From assembly GCA_905339295.1 (NCBI GenBank), contig CAJPFI010000033.1, forward strand, positions 56,612-120,611: 64,000 nt of DNA, written 5' to 3'. Shown piece by piece: positions 10,111 to 17,348 of this stretch (the first letter of the stretch is position 1; each line of letters begins with the position of its first letter). The translations under genes and the position numbers were made by a program. This stretch comes from Burkholderiales bacterium. GTDB taxonomy: Bacteria; Pseudomonadota; Gammaproteobacteria; Burkholderiales; Casimicrobiaceae. The notes beneath the pieces were generated by a model, which saw nothing but the letters and a program-made list of their open reading frames with translations, was not told where the DNA came from and searched no databases.

Positions 10111-11295
10111 TCACGGGTGATACGGCGGAGCCAGCGGCAGGTAGCTCGCGCCGGCGGTCGCCAGGAAGGCCTCGAGCTCGTCGCGCCGCGCCATCGCGTC
10201 GGCATGGCCGAGCGCGAGCAACGACCGGACGAATGCCGGCTCGAACAGCAGGTACGAGGTCAGGTTCGCCCCCGTTCCCTCGGTGCTTCCAAACCCGCGC
10301 AACAGGTAGCGGACGCCCGCGGGAAGGCGGCCGGCGTACGCCATGGCCGCTTCGCCGAGGTCGCGCGACGGCGCGAGCACGAACGCGTCGACATGGCCGA
10401 CGCGGACGCCGCGACGTCCGAGGTCGTCGGCGTGCGCGACGCTCGCGACCCGGTTCAACTGATGCAGCCGCTCGAGGTCGGCGCCCAGGTTGTCGAGGAA
10501 GATGCTCGAAAGCGCGTGACCGGCGGTCTGCGCGAACGACGGGTAGCGCGAATCGACATGCGGCGGCGGACGCTGGCCGGCGAACTGGCCGACCGCAAGC
10601 ACGAGCACGCGCCGCGCCCCGAGGTGGAGCGCCGGCGACAGCGGCGTGAGCTGGCGCACCGAGCCGTCCATGTACCAGTCGTCGCCGAGACGCACCGCCG
10701 GGAACACGAACGGGATCGCGGTCGACGCGAGCAGGTGGTCGACGCCGAGCGCGGCGGCGCGGCCCTCGCGGCGCGTGCGGCGCCAGGGCGCCGTCGACGC
10801 CGCGCCGTGGAAGAAGCTCACCGCGACGCCGGTCGAGTAGGAGGTCGCGTTGACGGCGAGCGCGTGCAGCGCGCCGCTGCCGATGTGGACGTCGATGCGC
10901 GAGAAGTCGATCGCGCCGCGCAGCAGCCGGCCGAGCGGCGCGTTGTCCAGCATCGTCGCCGCCTCGTCCGGCCCGGGTCGGCCGGTGAGCACGCTCGTGA
11001 GCCAGCGCATGCCGTGGCGGGAGAGCTTGGCGAGGTCGGTCTCGTACACGTCGTGCACGCGCACGCGCCGCCAAAAGCGCGTGAGGCGCGCGACGCCCGC
11101 GCGAAAGTCGTCGGCATGGACCGCGAGGATCGCCGCGTTGATCGCGCCCGCCGAGGTCCCGCACAGCACCGGGAACGGCAGCGGACGCCCGCGCGGTGTC
11201 AGGCGCGCGAGCGCGCGCAGGGCGCCCACCTGGTAGGCGGCGCGCGCGCCGCCGCCGGAGAGAATCAGCGCGGTCTCGAACGGGGCGAGCGTCAT
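10111..11295 (-). CDS. Patatin-like phospholipase
   Basis: Serine lipid acyl hydrolase with a Ser-Asp dyad. The 394-residue protein begins with the oxyanion motif SGGGARAAYQ (near residue 13), has the nucleophile elbow GTSAGAINA (near residue 46) and the second catalytic residue in MDGSVRQL. No signal peptide is seen, so a cytoplasmic or peripheral location is likely. The gene stands alone, separated by 125 bp from the NUDIX gene upstream and 69 bp from the PilZ-like gene downstream. The substrate cannot be inferred from sequence. Confidence 0.9.
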   Translation of the reverse strand: MTLAPFETALILSGGGARAAYQVGALRALARLTPRGRPLPFPVLCGTSAGAINAAILAVHADDFRAGVARLTRFWRRVRVHDVYETDLAKLSRHGMRWLTSVLTGRPGPDEAATMLDNAPLGRLLRGAIDFSRIDVHIGSGALHALAVNATSYSTGVAVSFFHGAASTAPWRRTRREGRAAALGVDHLLASTAIPFVFPAVRLGDDWYMDGSVRQLTPLSPALHLGARRVLVLAVGQFAGQRPPPHVDSRYPSFAQTAGHALSSIFLDNLGADLERLHQLNRVASVAHADDLGRRGVRVGHVDAFVLAPSRDLGEAAMAYAGRLPAGVRYLLRGFGSTEGTGANLTSYLLFEPAFVRSLLALGHADAMARRDELEAFLATAGASYLPLAPPYHP

Positions 11296-11421
11296 CGGGG
11301 GCGAGCGGGGCGAAGCGCAGCCGCGTCCGCCGTCGGGGCGACCGATCCGGCGCGCGTTGTCCCGCGCGATGGTAGCGCGCGTCGGGGTCGCCGCGCCCGG
11401 CGCGCCGCCGGGCGGCCCCGC

Positions 11422-12060
11422 TCAGCTCCCGGCGACGTCCGCGCGCAGCGTCCGGTCGAGGATCACGAGCATCGCCGCCGTGGCGCCCCAGATGTAGCGT
11501 TCGCCGAACGGGATCGCCCAGTAGTCGCGCCGCACCAGCCCCTGCATCCGGAAGTGGCGCTGCTGGTTCGCGGGGTCGAGCAGGAACGCGAGCGGCACCT
11601 CGAACACGTCGGCAACCTCGACCGGGTCGGCCACGACCGGGAACGGCGGCTCCACCCAGCCGACGATCGGCCGGACGCGGTAGCCGGTCACCGTCTCGTA
11701 GCTCGCGAGCTCGCCCAGCAGCGTCACTCGCGAATCCGGCATCCCGATCTCCTCGCGCGCCTCGCGCAGGGCGGCCGCGCCGGCGCTCGGGTCGTCGGGC
11801 TCGATGCGGCCGCCCGGGAAGCTGATCTGGCCCGGATGGTCGGGCAGGTCGCTGCTGCGCTGCGTCAGCAGGACCGTCAGCCCCTCGTCCCGGTTGACGA
11901 GCGGGACGAGCACCGCCGCCGGCGTCGTGCGCCCTTCGCGTCCCGGAAGCCGGAAGCCGTCGCTCATGCCCAGCGTCGCGTGGGGCGCCGGGCGCCTGAG
12001 CTGCGCCTCGAGCCACTGGCGCTGGGCGGTTCGCGGTAGGCGGAACAGCGGAATCGACAT
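11422..12060 (-). CDS. NUDIX hydrolase, CoA pyrophosphatase type
   Basis: 212 residues. The NUDIX box is complete (GGRIEPDDPSAGAAALREA followed by REEIGM), preceded by LLTQRSSDLPDHPGQISFPG, the signature that precedes the box in CoA-specific members (NudL/YeaB type). The predicted reaction is hydrolysis of CoA and derivatives to 3',5'-ADP and phosphopantetheine. It is transcribed divergently from the cbiX gene. Confidence 0.88.
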   Translation of the reverse strand: MSIPLFRLPRTAQRQWLEAQLRRPAPHATLGMSDGFRLPGREGRTTPAAVLVPLVNRDEGLTVLLTQRSSDLPDHPGQISFPGGRIEPDDPSAGAAALREAREEIGMPDSRVTLLGELASYETVTGYRVRPIVGWVEPPFPVVADPVEVADVFEVPLAFLLDPANQQRHFRMQGLVRRDYWAIPFGERYIWGATAAMLVILDRTLRADVAGS

Positions 12061-12099
12061 GCGTGCGCACGTCCGGGTCGGACGCGACCGGACGCAACG

Positions 12100-12105
12100 A
12101 TGATA
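12100..12105 (-). promoter_or_regulatory. -10-like TATCAT for the NUDIX gene
   Basis: On the minus strand TATCAT lies about 39 nt before the NUDIX ATG. Together with the plus-strand TATAAT at 12138 it makes a compact divergent promoter region. No convincing -35. Confidence 0.35.
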
Positions 12106-12137
12106 CCGCGCGAAGGAGGGGGGTCCGGACGCCCGCT

Positions 12138-12143
12138 TATAAT
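12138..12143 (+). promoter_or_regulatory. Consensus -10 TATAAT, probably giving a leaderless cbiX mRNA
   Basis: A perfect TATAAT ends 6 nt before the A of the ATG at 12150, so transcription should begin at or next to the start codon. No Shine-Dalgarno fits in the gap. The -35 region is poor. Confidence 0.6.
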
Positions 12144-12149
12144 CGACCG

Positions 12150-12536
12150 ATGCGACGGCGCGGCGTCATCCTGTTCGCTCACGGCGCGCGCGATCCGGCC
12201 TGGTCGGCGCCGTTCGAGTCGCTTGCAGCGCGCTTCGCCGCGCTCGCGCCCGACATCCCGGTCACGCTGGCGTACCTCGAGTTCATGACGCCCGACCTCG
12301 CGACCGCCGCGCGCTCGCTCGTCGACCTGGGCTGCGACGCCGTCACGATCGTGCCGGCGTTCCTCGGCGTCGGCGGGCACGTCCGTCGCGACGTGCCCGT
12401 CATCGTCGCGTCGATCGAGCGCGACCATCCGGGACTCGCGGTGCGGGTCGCGCCCGCGCTCGGCGAGGTTGCGTCGGTCCAGGACGCGATGGCGCGCGCC
12501 GCGGTCGCGGCCGTGCGCGCCGCGGCTCCGGACTGA
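12150..12536 (+). CDS. cbiX: Short CbiX/SirB-type chelatase
   Basis: A 128-residue single-domain member of the sirohydrochlorin chelatase family, the short form rather than the duplicated ~250-residue form. It starts with the conserved VILFAHGARDPAW motif, whose histidine is a metal-handling catalytic residue, and later has VTIVPAFLGVGGHVRRD, whose second histidine completes the site. The likely role is metal (Co or Fe) insertion into a tetrapyrrole for sirohaem or cobalamin synthesis; no other such gene is nearby. I chose ATG 12150 because it opens directly on the family's first strand. dadA follows after 4 nt. Confidence 0.85.
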   Translation: MRRRGVILFAHGARDPAWSAPFESLAARFAALAPDIPVTLAYLEFMTPDLATAARSLVDLGCDAVTIVPAFLGVGGHVRRDVPVIVASIERDHPGLAVRVAPALGEVASVQDAMARAAVAAVRAAAPD

Positions 12537-12540
12537 CCGG

Positions 12541-13824
12541 ATGCGCGTCGCGGTCCTGGGGGCGGGCGTCGTCGGCCTTTCCGCAGCCTACTGGCTCGCG
12601 CGCGACGGTCACGAGACGGTCGTCGTCGACCGCAACGACGGCGTCGCGCTCGAGACGAGCTACGCGAACGGGGCGCAGCTCTCCTATAGCTACGTCGCGC
12701 CGCTCGCCGGACCCGGCGTGCTGCCGAAGATCCCGCCATGGCTGCTGCGCCGTGACTCGCCGCTGCGCTTCAGACCGACGCTCGACCCGGACCAGTGGCG
12801 CTGGCTCCTCCGCTTCGTGCTCGCGTGCAACCGCGAACGCAGCGAGGCGACGACGCGCCGCCTGCTCGTGCTGTCGTTCTACAGCCGGCGGCTGATGCAC
12901 GAGTTCGTCGCGCGCGAATCGATCGAGTTCGGCCACGCGGTCAACGGCAAGCTGGTCGTCCATTCGGACGAGGCGGGCTACGGGCGGGCGCGCGCGCTCG
13001 TCGACTACCAGCGCACGCTCGGCTGCGACCAGGACGGGCTCGACCGGCCGCGGTGCCTCGCGCTCGAGCCCGCGTTCGGCGACGGCACGCGCGGGCTCGG
13101 CGCGCGGCTCGTCGGCGCGATCCACACGCCGGGCGAGGAGGTGGGGGACTGCTACCGCTTCTGCGTCGAGCTCGAACGGCTGCTCATGGCGCCGAAGGCC
13201 GGCGTCCGCTTCGCGCTCGGAACGCAGGTGCAGCGGCTCGTCGTCGAGCGAAACCGCGTCGTCGCGGTCGAGTCCTCGGCGGGTCCGATCGACGCCGACG
13301 CGTTCGTCGTCGCGGCGGGGGCAGCATCGGGACGCCTGGTGAGCTCGACCGGCCTGAGGCTGCCCGTGTACCCGCTCAAGGGCTACAGCATCACGCTGCC
13401 GGTCTGCGGCGCGTCGCCGCGGATCTCGGTGACCGACTTCAGGCGCAAGGTCGTCTACGCGCCACTCGCGGCGGGCGACGGGCCGCGGCTGCGTGTCGCG
13501 GGCATGGCCGACCTCGCGGGCTGGTCCCGGGAACCCGACCCGGTCCGGCTGGGCCAGCTGGTCGGCGAGGCGCGCGCGGCGTTTCCCGACGCCGCCGACT
13601 ACGACGCTCCGATCGAACGGATGGCACCGTGGTGCGGCCTGCGCCCGGCGACGCCGCTGGGAACCCCGATCCTCGGAGCCTCGCCGTTCGCCAACCTGTT
13701 CCTCGACGTGGGCCACGGCGCGCTCGGCTGGACGCTCGCGCTCGCGAGCGGAAGGATCGTGGCCGATGCGGTCGCGCGCAGGCGTCCGGACATCCCGCTC
13801 GACGGATTCGCCTTCGGCGCGTGA
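12541..13824 (+). CDS. dadA: D-amino acid dehydrogenase (FAD-dependent)
   Basis: 427 residues, the usual DadA length. The N-terminus is a dinucleotide fold (VAVLGAGVVGLSAAYWLA, residues 3-20) followed by the DadA-like segment ETSYANGAQLSYSYVAPLAG. The C-terminus has the second FAD contact GHGALGWTLALASGRIVAD. The family oxidises D-amino acids, classically D-alanine, to 2-oxo acids and passes electrons to the membrane quinone pool. It lies 4 nt after cbiX. No alanine racemase gene is adjacent, so the D-alanine assignment rests on family membership. Confidence 0.85.
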   Translation: MRVAVLGAGVVGLSAAYWLARDGHETVVVDRNDGVALETSYANGAQLSYSYVAPLAGPGVLPKIPPWLLRRDSPLRFRPTLDPDQWRWLLRFVLACNRERSEATTRRLLVLSFYSRRLMHEFVARESIEFGHAVNGKLVVHSDEAGYGRARALVDYQRTLGCDQDGLDRPRCLALEPAFGDGTRGLGARLVGAIHTPGEEVGDCYRFCVELERLLMAPKAGVRFALGTQVQRLVVERNRVVAVESSAGPIDADAFVVAAGAASGRLVSSTGLRLPVYPLKGYSITLPVCGASPRISVTDFRRKVVYAPLAAGDGPRLRVAGMADLAGWSREPDPVRLGQLVGEARAAFPDAADYDAPIERMAPWCGLRPATPLGTPILGASPFANLFLDVGHGALGWTLALASGRIVADAVARRRPDIPLDGFAFGA

Positions 13825-13987
13825 CCCGTCGCGGCGTCGGCCCGACTCCCCTGCGACGGCTTCACGCCCGGCCCGCCGCGCGCGGCCTCGACGCGCGCGG
13901 CCTCGACGCGCGCGCCGCCGCCCGGTAGCATCCACGCTCGCCGCGCGAGCCTCGCGCGGCGTCCCGACACCCGTGCCACCGGCAACG

Positions 13988-14506
13988 ATGCGCCCACGCC
14001 TGCCCCCGATCGCGACGCTGGCCATCGCGCTCGCCGTCGCCGCGTTGCCCGCGCTCGCGCAGGAGGCGAAGGGCGCGCTCGTGGCCAACGGCAAGACCGC
14101 GACGCTGACGCACGCGATCGCGATCGAGGTCGACAGCACGACCGAGCCCGGCTTCCTCGACGTCGTCGTCGTGCTCTCCGACCGCAAGCTGTCCGCCGCG
14201 CAGGCCCGCGACGTCGCGACACTCGAGGCGATGACGCGCCGCGACGGCCTCGCCGCGCTGCGCGTCGTGCTCAATCCGGACGCGAAACCGATGAGCGCCG
14301 AGCCGCTGCACCCGGCGTTCACGACGTTCGTGAGCTCGGCGCTGTGGGTGCGCTTCGCGCCCTCGGCCTATGACGAGAAGCGCGTCGCGGGCCGGCTCTA
14401 CACACCCGGGCCGCAGAGCGAATTCGGGCAGCGCTGGAGCTACGACGCCACGTTCGTCGCGCCGATCGTGCTCGATCCCGCGGCGAAGACCGTCCCGCGG
14501 AAGTAG
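13988..14506 (+). CDS. Small exported protein of unknown function
   Basis: 172 residues. The first ~25 residues form a clear Sec signal peptide (RLPPIATLAIALAVAALPAL ending ALA-Q), so the mature protein is probably periplasmic. The rest has no motif that I recognise. It is a mixed alpha/beta sequence with an FLDVVVVLSDRKLSAAQARD segment, and ends PRK. A TAGCAT (13926-13931) could be a -10 box. A 6-nt gap separates it from the ligase gene, so the two may be co-expressed. Confidence 0.65.
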   Translation: MRPRLPPIATLAIALAVAALPALAQEAKGALVANGKTATLTHAIAIEVDSTTEPGFLDVVVVLSDRKLSAAQARDVATLEAMTRRDGLAALRVVLNPDAKPMSAEPLHPAFTTFVSSALWVRFAPSAYDEKRVAGRLYTPGPQSEFGQRWSYDATFVAPIVLDPAAKTVPRK

Positions 14507-14512
14507 GGCGCC

Positions 14513-15979
14513 GTGCAGACCCTCTTTCGACGCCGCCTGGGCGAGCTCGCGGCGTCGCCGCGGTCCGCGCCGGCGTTCGCGCTGCCGGGCCGCGAGATCG
14601 GCTATCCGGAGCTCGTGGCGCGCGTGGACGCGTGCGCGGCGTGGCTCGCGCGAGCGGGGTGCCGGCCGGAGGAGGTCGTCGGGATCACGATCGCCGACGA
14701 GGTCACGCATCTCGTGGCGAGTCTCGCGCTGCTTTCGCTCGGCGTCCCGCAAACGATCCTCGCGACGCACGATCCCGCGCCGATGCGCTCGGAGCTGGCG
14801 CGAAGGCTCGGCGTGCGGTACGTCGTCGTCGCCGACCCGGACCACCGCCTGTCCGGATGCGATGCGCTGGTCCTGACCCCCGACGCGACGGCGCCCGCGT
14901 CCCGGGCCGCGCCGTCCGAGTCGCTTGCGCCGGGTCCTGGGCCGTTCGATTTCCATTACACGAGCTCGGGGACCACCGGCAAGCCCAAGATCTTCGGCTG
15001 GGACCAGCGGACGATGGCCTGGCGCGGCGCGACGATCGCGGCGTCCGAGGGCTCGCGCGCGGGCCAGCGATCCTACATCGCGAGCGCGGTCGAGCATCGG
15101 GTGGCGCAGTGCAGGCGCCTCTACAGCCTGTACTCCGGCATCACGTCCGTGTTGCAGGCACCGGCACCGGACGCGCCGTTGCCGGTCGGCGCGCTGTGCG
15201 CCGACCTTCGCGTCGACTTCGTCGAGCTGAGCGTGCTCCAGGTGCAGAACCTGTTGCGCACCGCCGGCGACGGCTTGCCTTCGCGCACGACGGTATACGT
15301 GAGCGGCTCGCGCGTGCCCGCGGCGCTGCGACGCCAGTTTCGCGAGCGCCACGGGGCGCCGTTTCACGTTCACTACGGCGCCAGCGAGGTCGGACGCGTC
15401 TCGACCACCTTCCCGGATGCCGACGACGACGAGGGCGTCGGCCGCCCGGTACGGGGAATCGACGTCGAGATCGTCGATGGCGACGGCCGGGTGCTTCCGG
15501 CGGGGGAGGTGGGCGAGATCAGGGTACGCGCGGAGTGCATGGCGCGCGGCTACCACGACGATCCGGAGGCGACGGCCCGGCATTTCCGCGACGGCTGGTT
15601 CCATCCCGGCGACTTCGCGAGGCGGATGCCGGACGGCACGCTGCGCCTCGCCGGTCGCGCCGACGAGATGATGAACCTCAACGGCATCAAGATCTTTCCC
15701 GCCGAGATCGAACGGGTGCTCGAGTCCCATCCGTCGGTCAGGGCGGCCGTGGCGTTCGCGCAGCCGTCCGCGGTCCACGGCGACATTCCCGTCGCTGCCG
15801 TCGAGCTAGTCGGTGGACGGGCGGTCGAGGTCGACGACCTGCTGGACCGGGCGCGCGCGGCGCTGGGCGTGCGCGCGCCGCGCAGGATCGTCGTGCTCGA
15901 CGCCCTGCCGCGCAATGCCGCCGGCAAGGTCCTGAAGCACGAGCTCGTCGCGCGGGTGCTCGCGCCGTCGCGCGGCTGA
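14513..15979 (+). CDS. Adenylate-forming acyl-CoA ligase (ANL superfamily)
   Basis: 488 residues with all core signatures: the P-loop SSGTTGKPKIFGW (near residue 150), HYGASEVGR (A5-like, near 286), the aspartate/arginine hinge region GDFARRMPDG ... LAGRADEMMNLNGIKIFP, and the catalytic lysine in NAAGKVLKHEL near the C-terminus. It should activate a carboxylic acid as an acyl-AMP, probably passing it to CoA. The substrate is unknown. It starts at GTG 14513, 6 nt after the exported-protein gene. No carrier protein, thioesterase or synthase gene is next to it. Confidence 0.85.
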   Translation: MQTLFRRRLGELAASPRSAPAFALPGREIGYPELVARVDACAAWLARAGCRPEEVVGITIADEVTHLVASLALLSLGVPQTILATHDPAPMRSELARRLGVRYVVVADPDHRLSGCDALVLTPDATAPASRAAPSESLAPGPGPFDFHYTSSGTTGKPKIFGWDQRTMAWRGATIAASEGSRAGQRSYIASAVEHRVAQCRRLYSLYSGITSVLQAPAPDAPLPVGALCADLRVDFVELSVLQVQNLLRTAGDGLPSRTTVYVSGSRVPAALRRQFRERHGAPFHVHYGASEVGRVSTTFPDADDDEGVGRPVRGIDVEIVDGDGRVLPAGEVGEIRVRAECMARGYHDDPEATARHFRDGWFHPGDFARRMPDGTLRLAGRADEMMNLNGIKIFPAEIERVLESHPSVRAAVAFAQPSAVHGDIPVAAVELVGGRAVEVDDLLDRARAALGVRAPRRIVVLDALPRNAAGKVLKHELVARVLAPSRG

Positions 15980-16045
15980 CGGGCCGCCGTGCCGGCGCCG
16001 ATGCTATCCTCGCCACCCATCGCGGCGCCGCCACGGAGAACGCAG

Positions 16046-17050
16046 ATGACCCTCGGAACCCGCAGGATCCGCCGCGCGCGCTTCGCGTTCGCCGCGGGCG
16101 TGCTCGCCGCGATGGCGGCGATGGCTGGCGACGTCGTGGCGCAGCCGACGGCCGCCGGGTATCCCAACCGCGCGATCCGCCTGGTCGTGCCGTTCGGCGC
16201 GGGCACGCAGTCGGACATCGTCGCGCGCCTCATGGGCATCAAGCTTTCCGAGTCGCTCGTGCAGCCGGTGGTGGTCGAGAACCATCCCGGCGCGTCCGGC
16301 AACATCGGCGGCGAGATCGTCGCGAAGGCGCCTGCCGACGGCTACACGCTGCTGCTGGGAGGCTCGCTGATGACGCTGCTGCCGAGCGTCATGGGGCCCT
16401 CCGCGGTCGACCCGGTGGCGGCCTACGCCCCGGTCGCGAAGCTCGCGGAGCCGCCGATCATCATCGTCGCGCACCCGTCGCTCGGCGTGAAGACGCTGCC
16501 CGAGCTCCTGGCGCTCGCGCGATCCCGGCAGGGGGGCCTCGCGTACGCGACCGCCGGCGTGGGCAGCGTCCAGCACCTGATCGCGTCGATCATCGCGCGC
16601 AAGGCCGGCGTCGAGCTGCTGCACGTGCCTTACGCGAATTCGCAGAATGCGCTCAAGGACGTGATCGCCGGCGAGGTCAAGGTCTACCTCTCGTTCCTCG
16701 GGCCGCTCAACGCGGGCCTCAAGGCGGGCCAGATCGTCGCGCTCGCCGTCGCGAGCGAGCGCCGCGTGAGCATGTGGCCGGACATCCCGACCGTCGTCGA
16801 AGCCGGGTTTCCCGAAGCCGTCGCCAACCCGTGGAACGGCATCCTCGCGCCCGCGGGAACGCCGCCCGAGATCGTGAGCCTGCTCAACCGCGAGTTCGCG
16901 CGCATCGTCCGGATGCCCGACATTCGCGAGAGGTTCGCGCTGATGGGGATGGAGCCGCTCGCGCCCACGCCCGAGGAGTTCGCCGCCGAGATCCGGAGTG
17001 CGGCCGCGCGCTGGCCCGCGATCGCGCGCGACGCCGGCATCCGGCATTAG
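16046..17050 (+). CDS. Bug/TctC-type periplasmic solute-binding protein
   Basis: 334 residues: Sec signal peptide (ARFAFAAGVLAAMAAMA ... VVAQ), then the family pattern YPNRAIRLVVPFGAGTQSDIVAR, ENHPGASGNIGGEIVAKAPADGYTLL and the late WNGILAPAGTPPEIV. It is a member of the tripartite tricarboxylate transporter receptor family, present in very many copies in Betaproteobacteria and mostly orphan, as here: no TctA/TctB membrane genes are nearby. Ligands of this family are small carboxylates or aromatic acids and cannot be predicted. A GGAGA ribosome site precedes ATG 16046, and a TATCCT-like -10 lies near 16013. Confidence 0.92.
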   Translation: MTLGTRRIRRARFAFAAGVLAAMAAMAGDVVAQPTAAGYPNRAIRLVVPFGAGTQSDIVARLMGIKLSESLVQPVVVENHPGASGNIGGEIVAKAPADGYTLLLGGSLMTLLPSVMGPSAVDPVAAYAPVAKLAEPPIIIVAHPSLGVKTLPELLALARSRQGGLAYATAGVGSVQHLIASIIARKAGVELLHVPYANSQNALKDVIAGEVKVYLSFLGPLNAGLKAGQIVALAVASERRVSMWPDIPTVVEAGFPEAVANPWNGILAPAGTPPEIVSLLNREFARIVRMPDIRERFALMGMEPLAPTPEEFAAEIRSAAARWPAIARDAGIRH

Positions 17051-17348
17051 GCAAGGCTGGTCGACGCCCCCGGACGGCGTGCCCCGAGGGGTTACCGCGC
17101 GGGTGGCAGCGTGGGTCGGCGCCGTCCAGGCATCGGCTCGCCTGCGCCGAAGCAGCGCGCAGTCCGCGTGCAGGGATTCCACGGGCGGCGCACGCCGTCG
17201 CCGGCGCAAGCCGCTCGCCCGCCGTGGCCCGACGCGATGCCGCGGCCCGCGGGCGATCTCATGGCCGCCCACTCGATCGGGCTGCGCCGCGGGCCGGAGT
17301 TGACCCGGGACGGGCGACGTCCGATGCTTCGGCGGGGGAGGGACCGTC
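17051..17348 (+). other. Intergenic region upstream of the adenylate cyclase gene
   Basis: About 300 bp, GC-rich, with no convincing gene on either strand. A weak promoter candidate is TTGACC (17300-17305), a 17-bp spacer and GATGCT (17323-17328). A purine-rich ribosome site (GGGGGAGGGA, from 17334) precedes the cyclase ATG. Confidence 0.4.

Noticed and set aside
12469..12540. Upstream start for dadA overlapping cbiX
   Set aside because: The upstream residues are Arg/Ala-rich read-through of cbiX; the FAD-binding strand begins directly at ATG 12541.
13825..13987. Repeated GACGCGCGCGGCCTC units near 13890-13915 as a functional tandem repeat
   Set aside because: Only two copies of a low-complexity GC word; not distinguishable from background in this composition.
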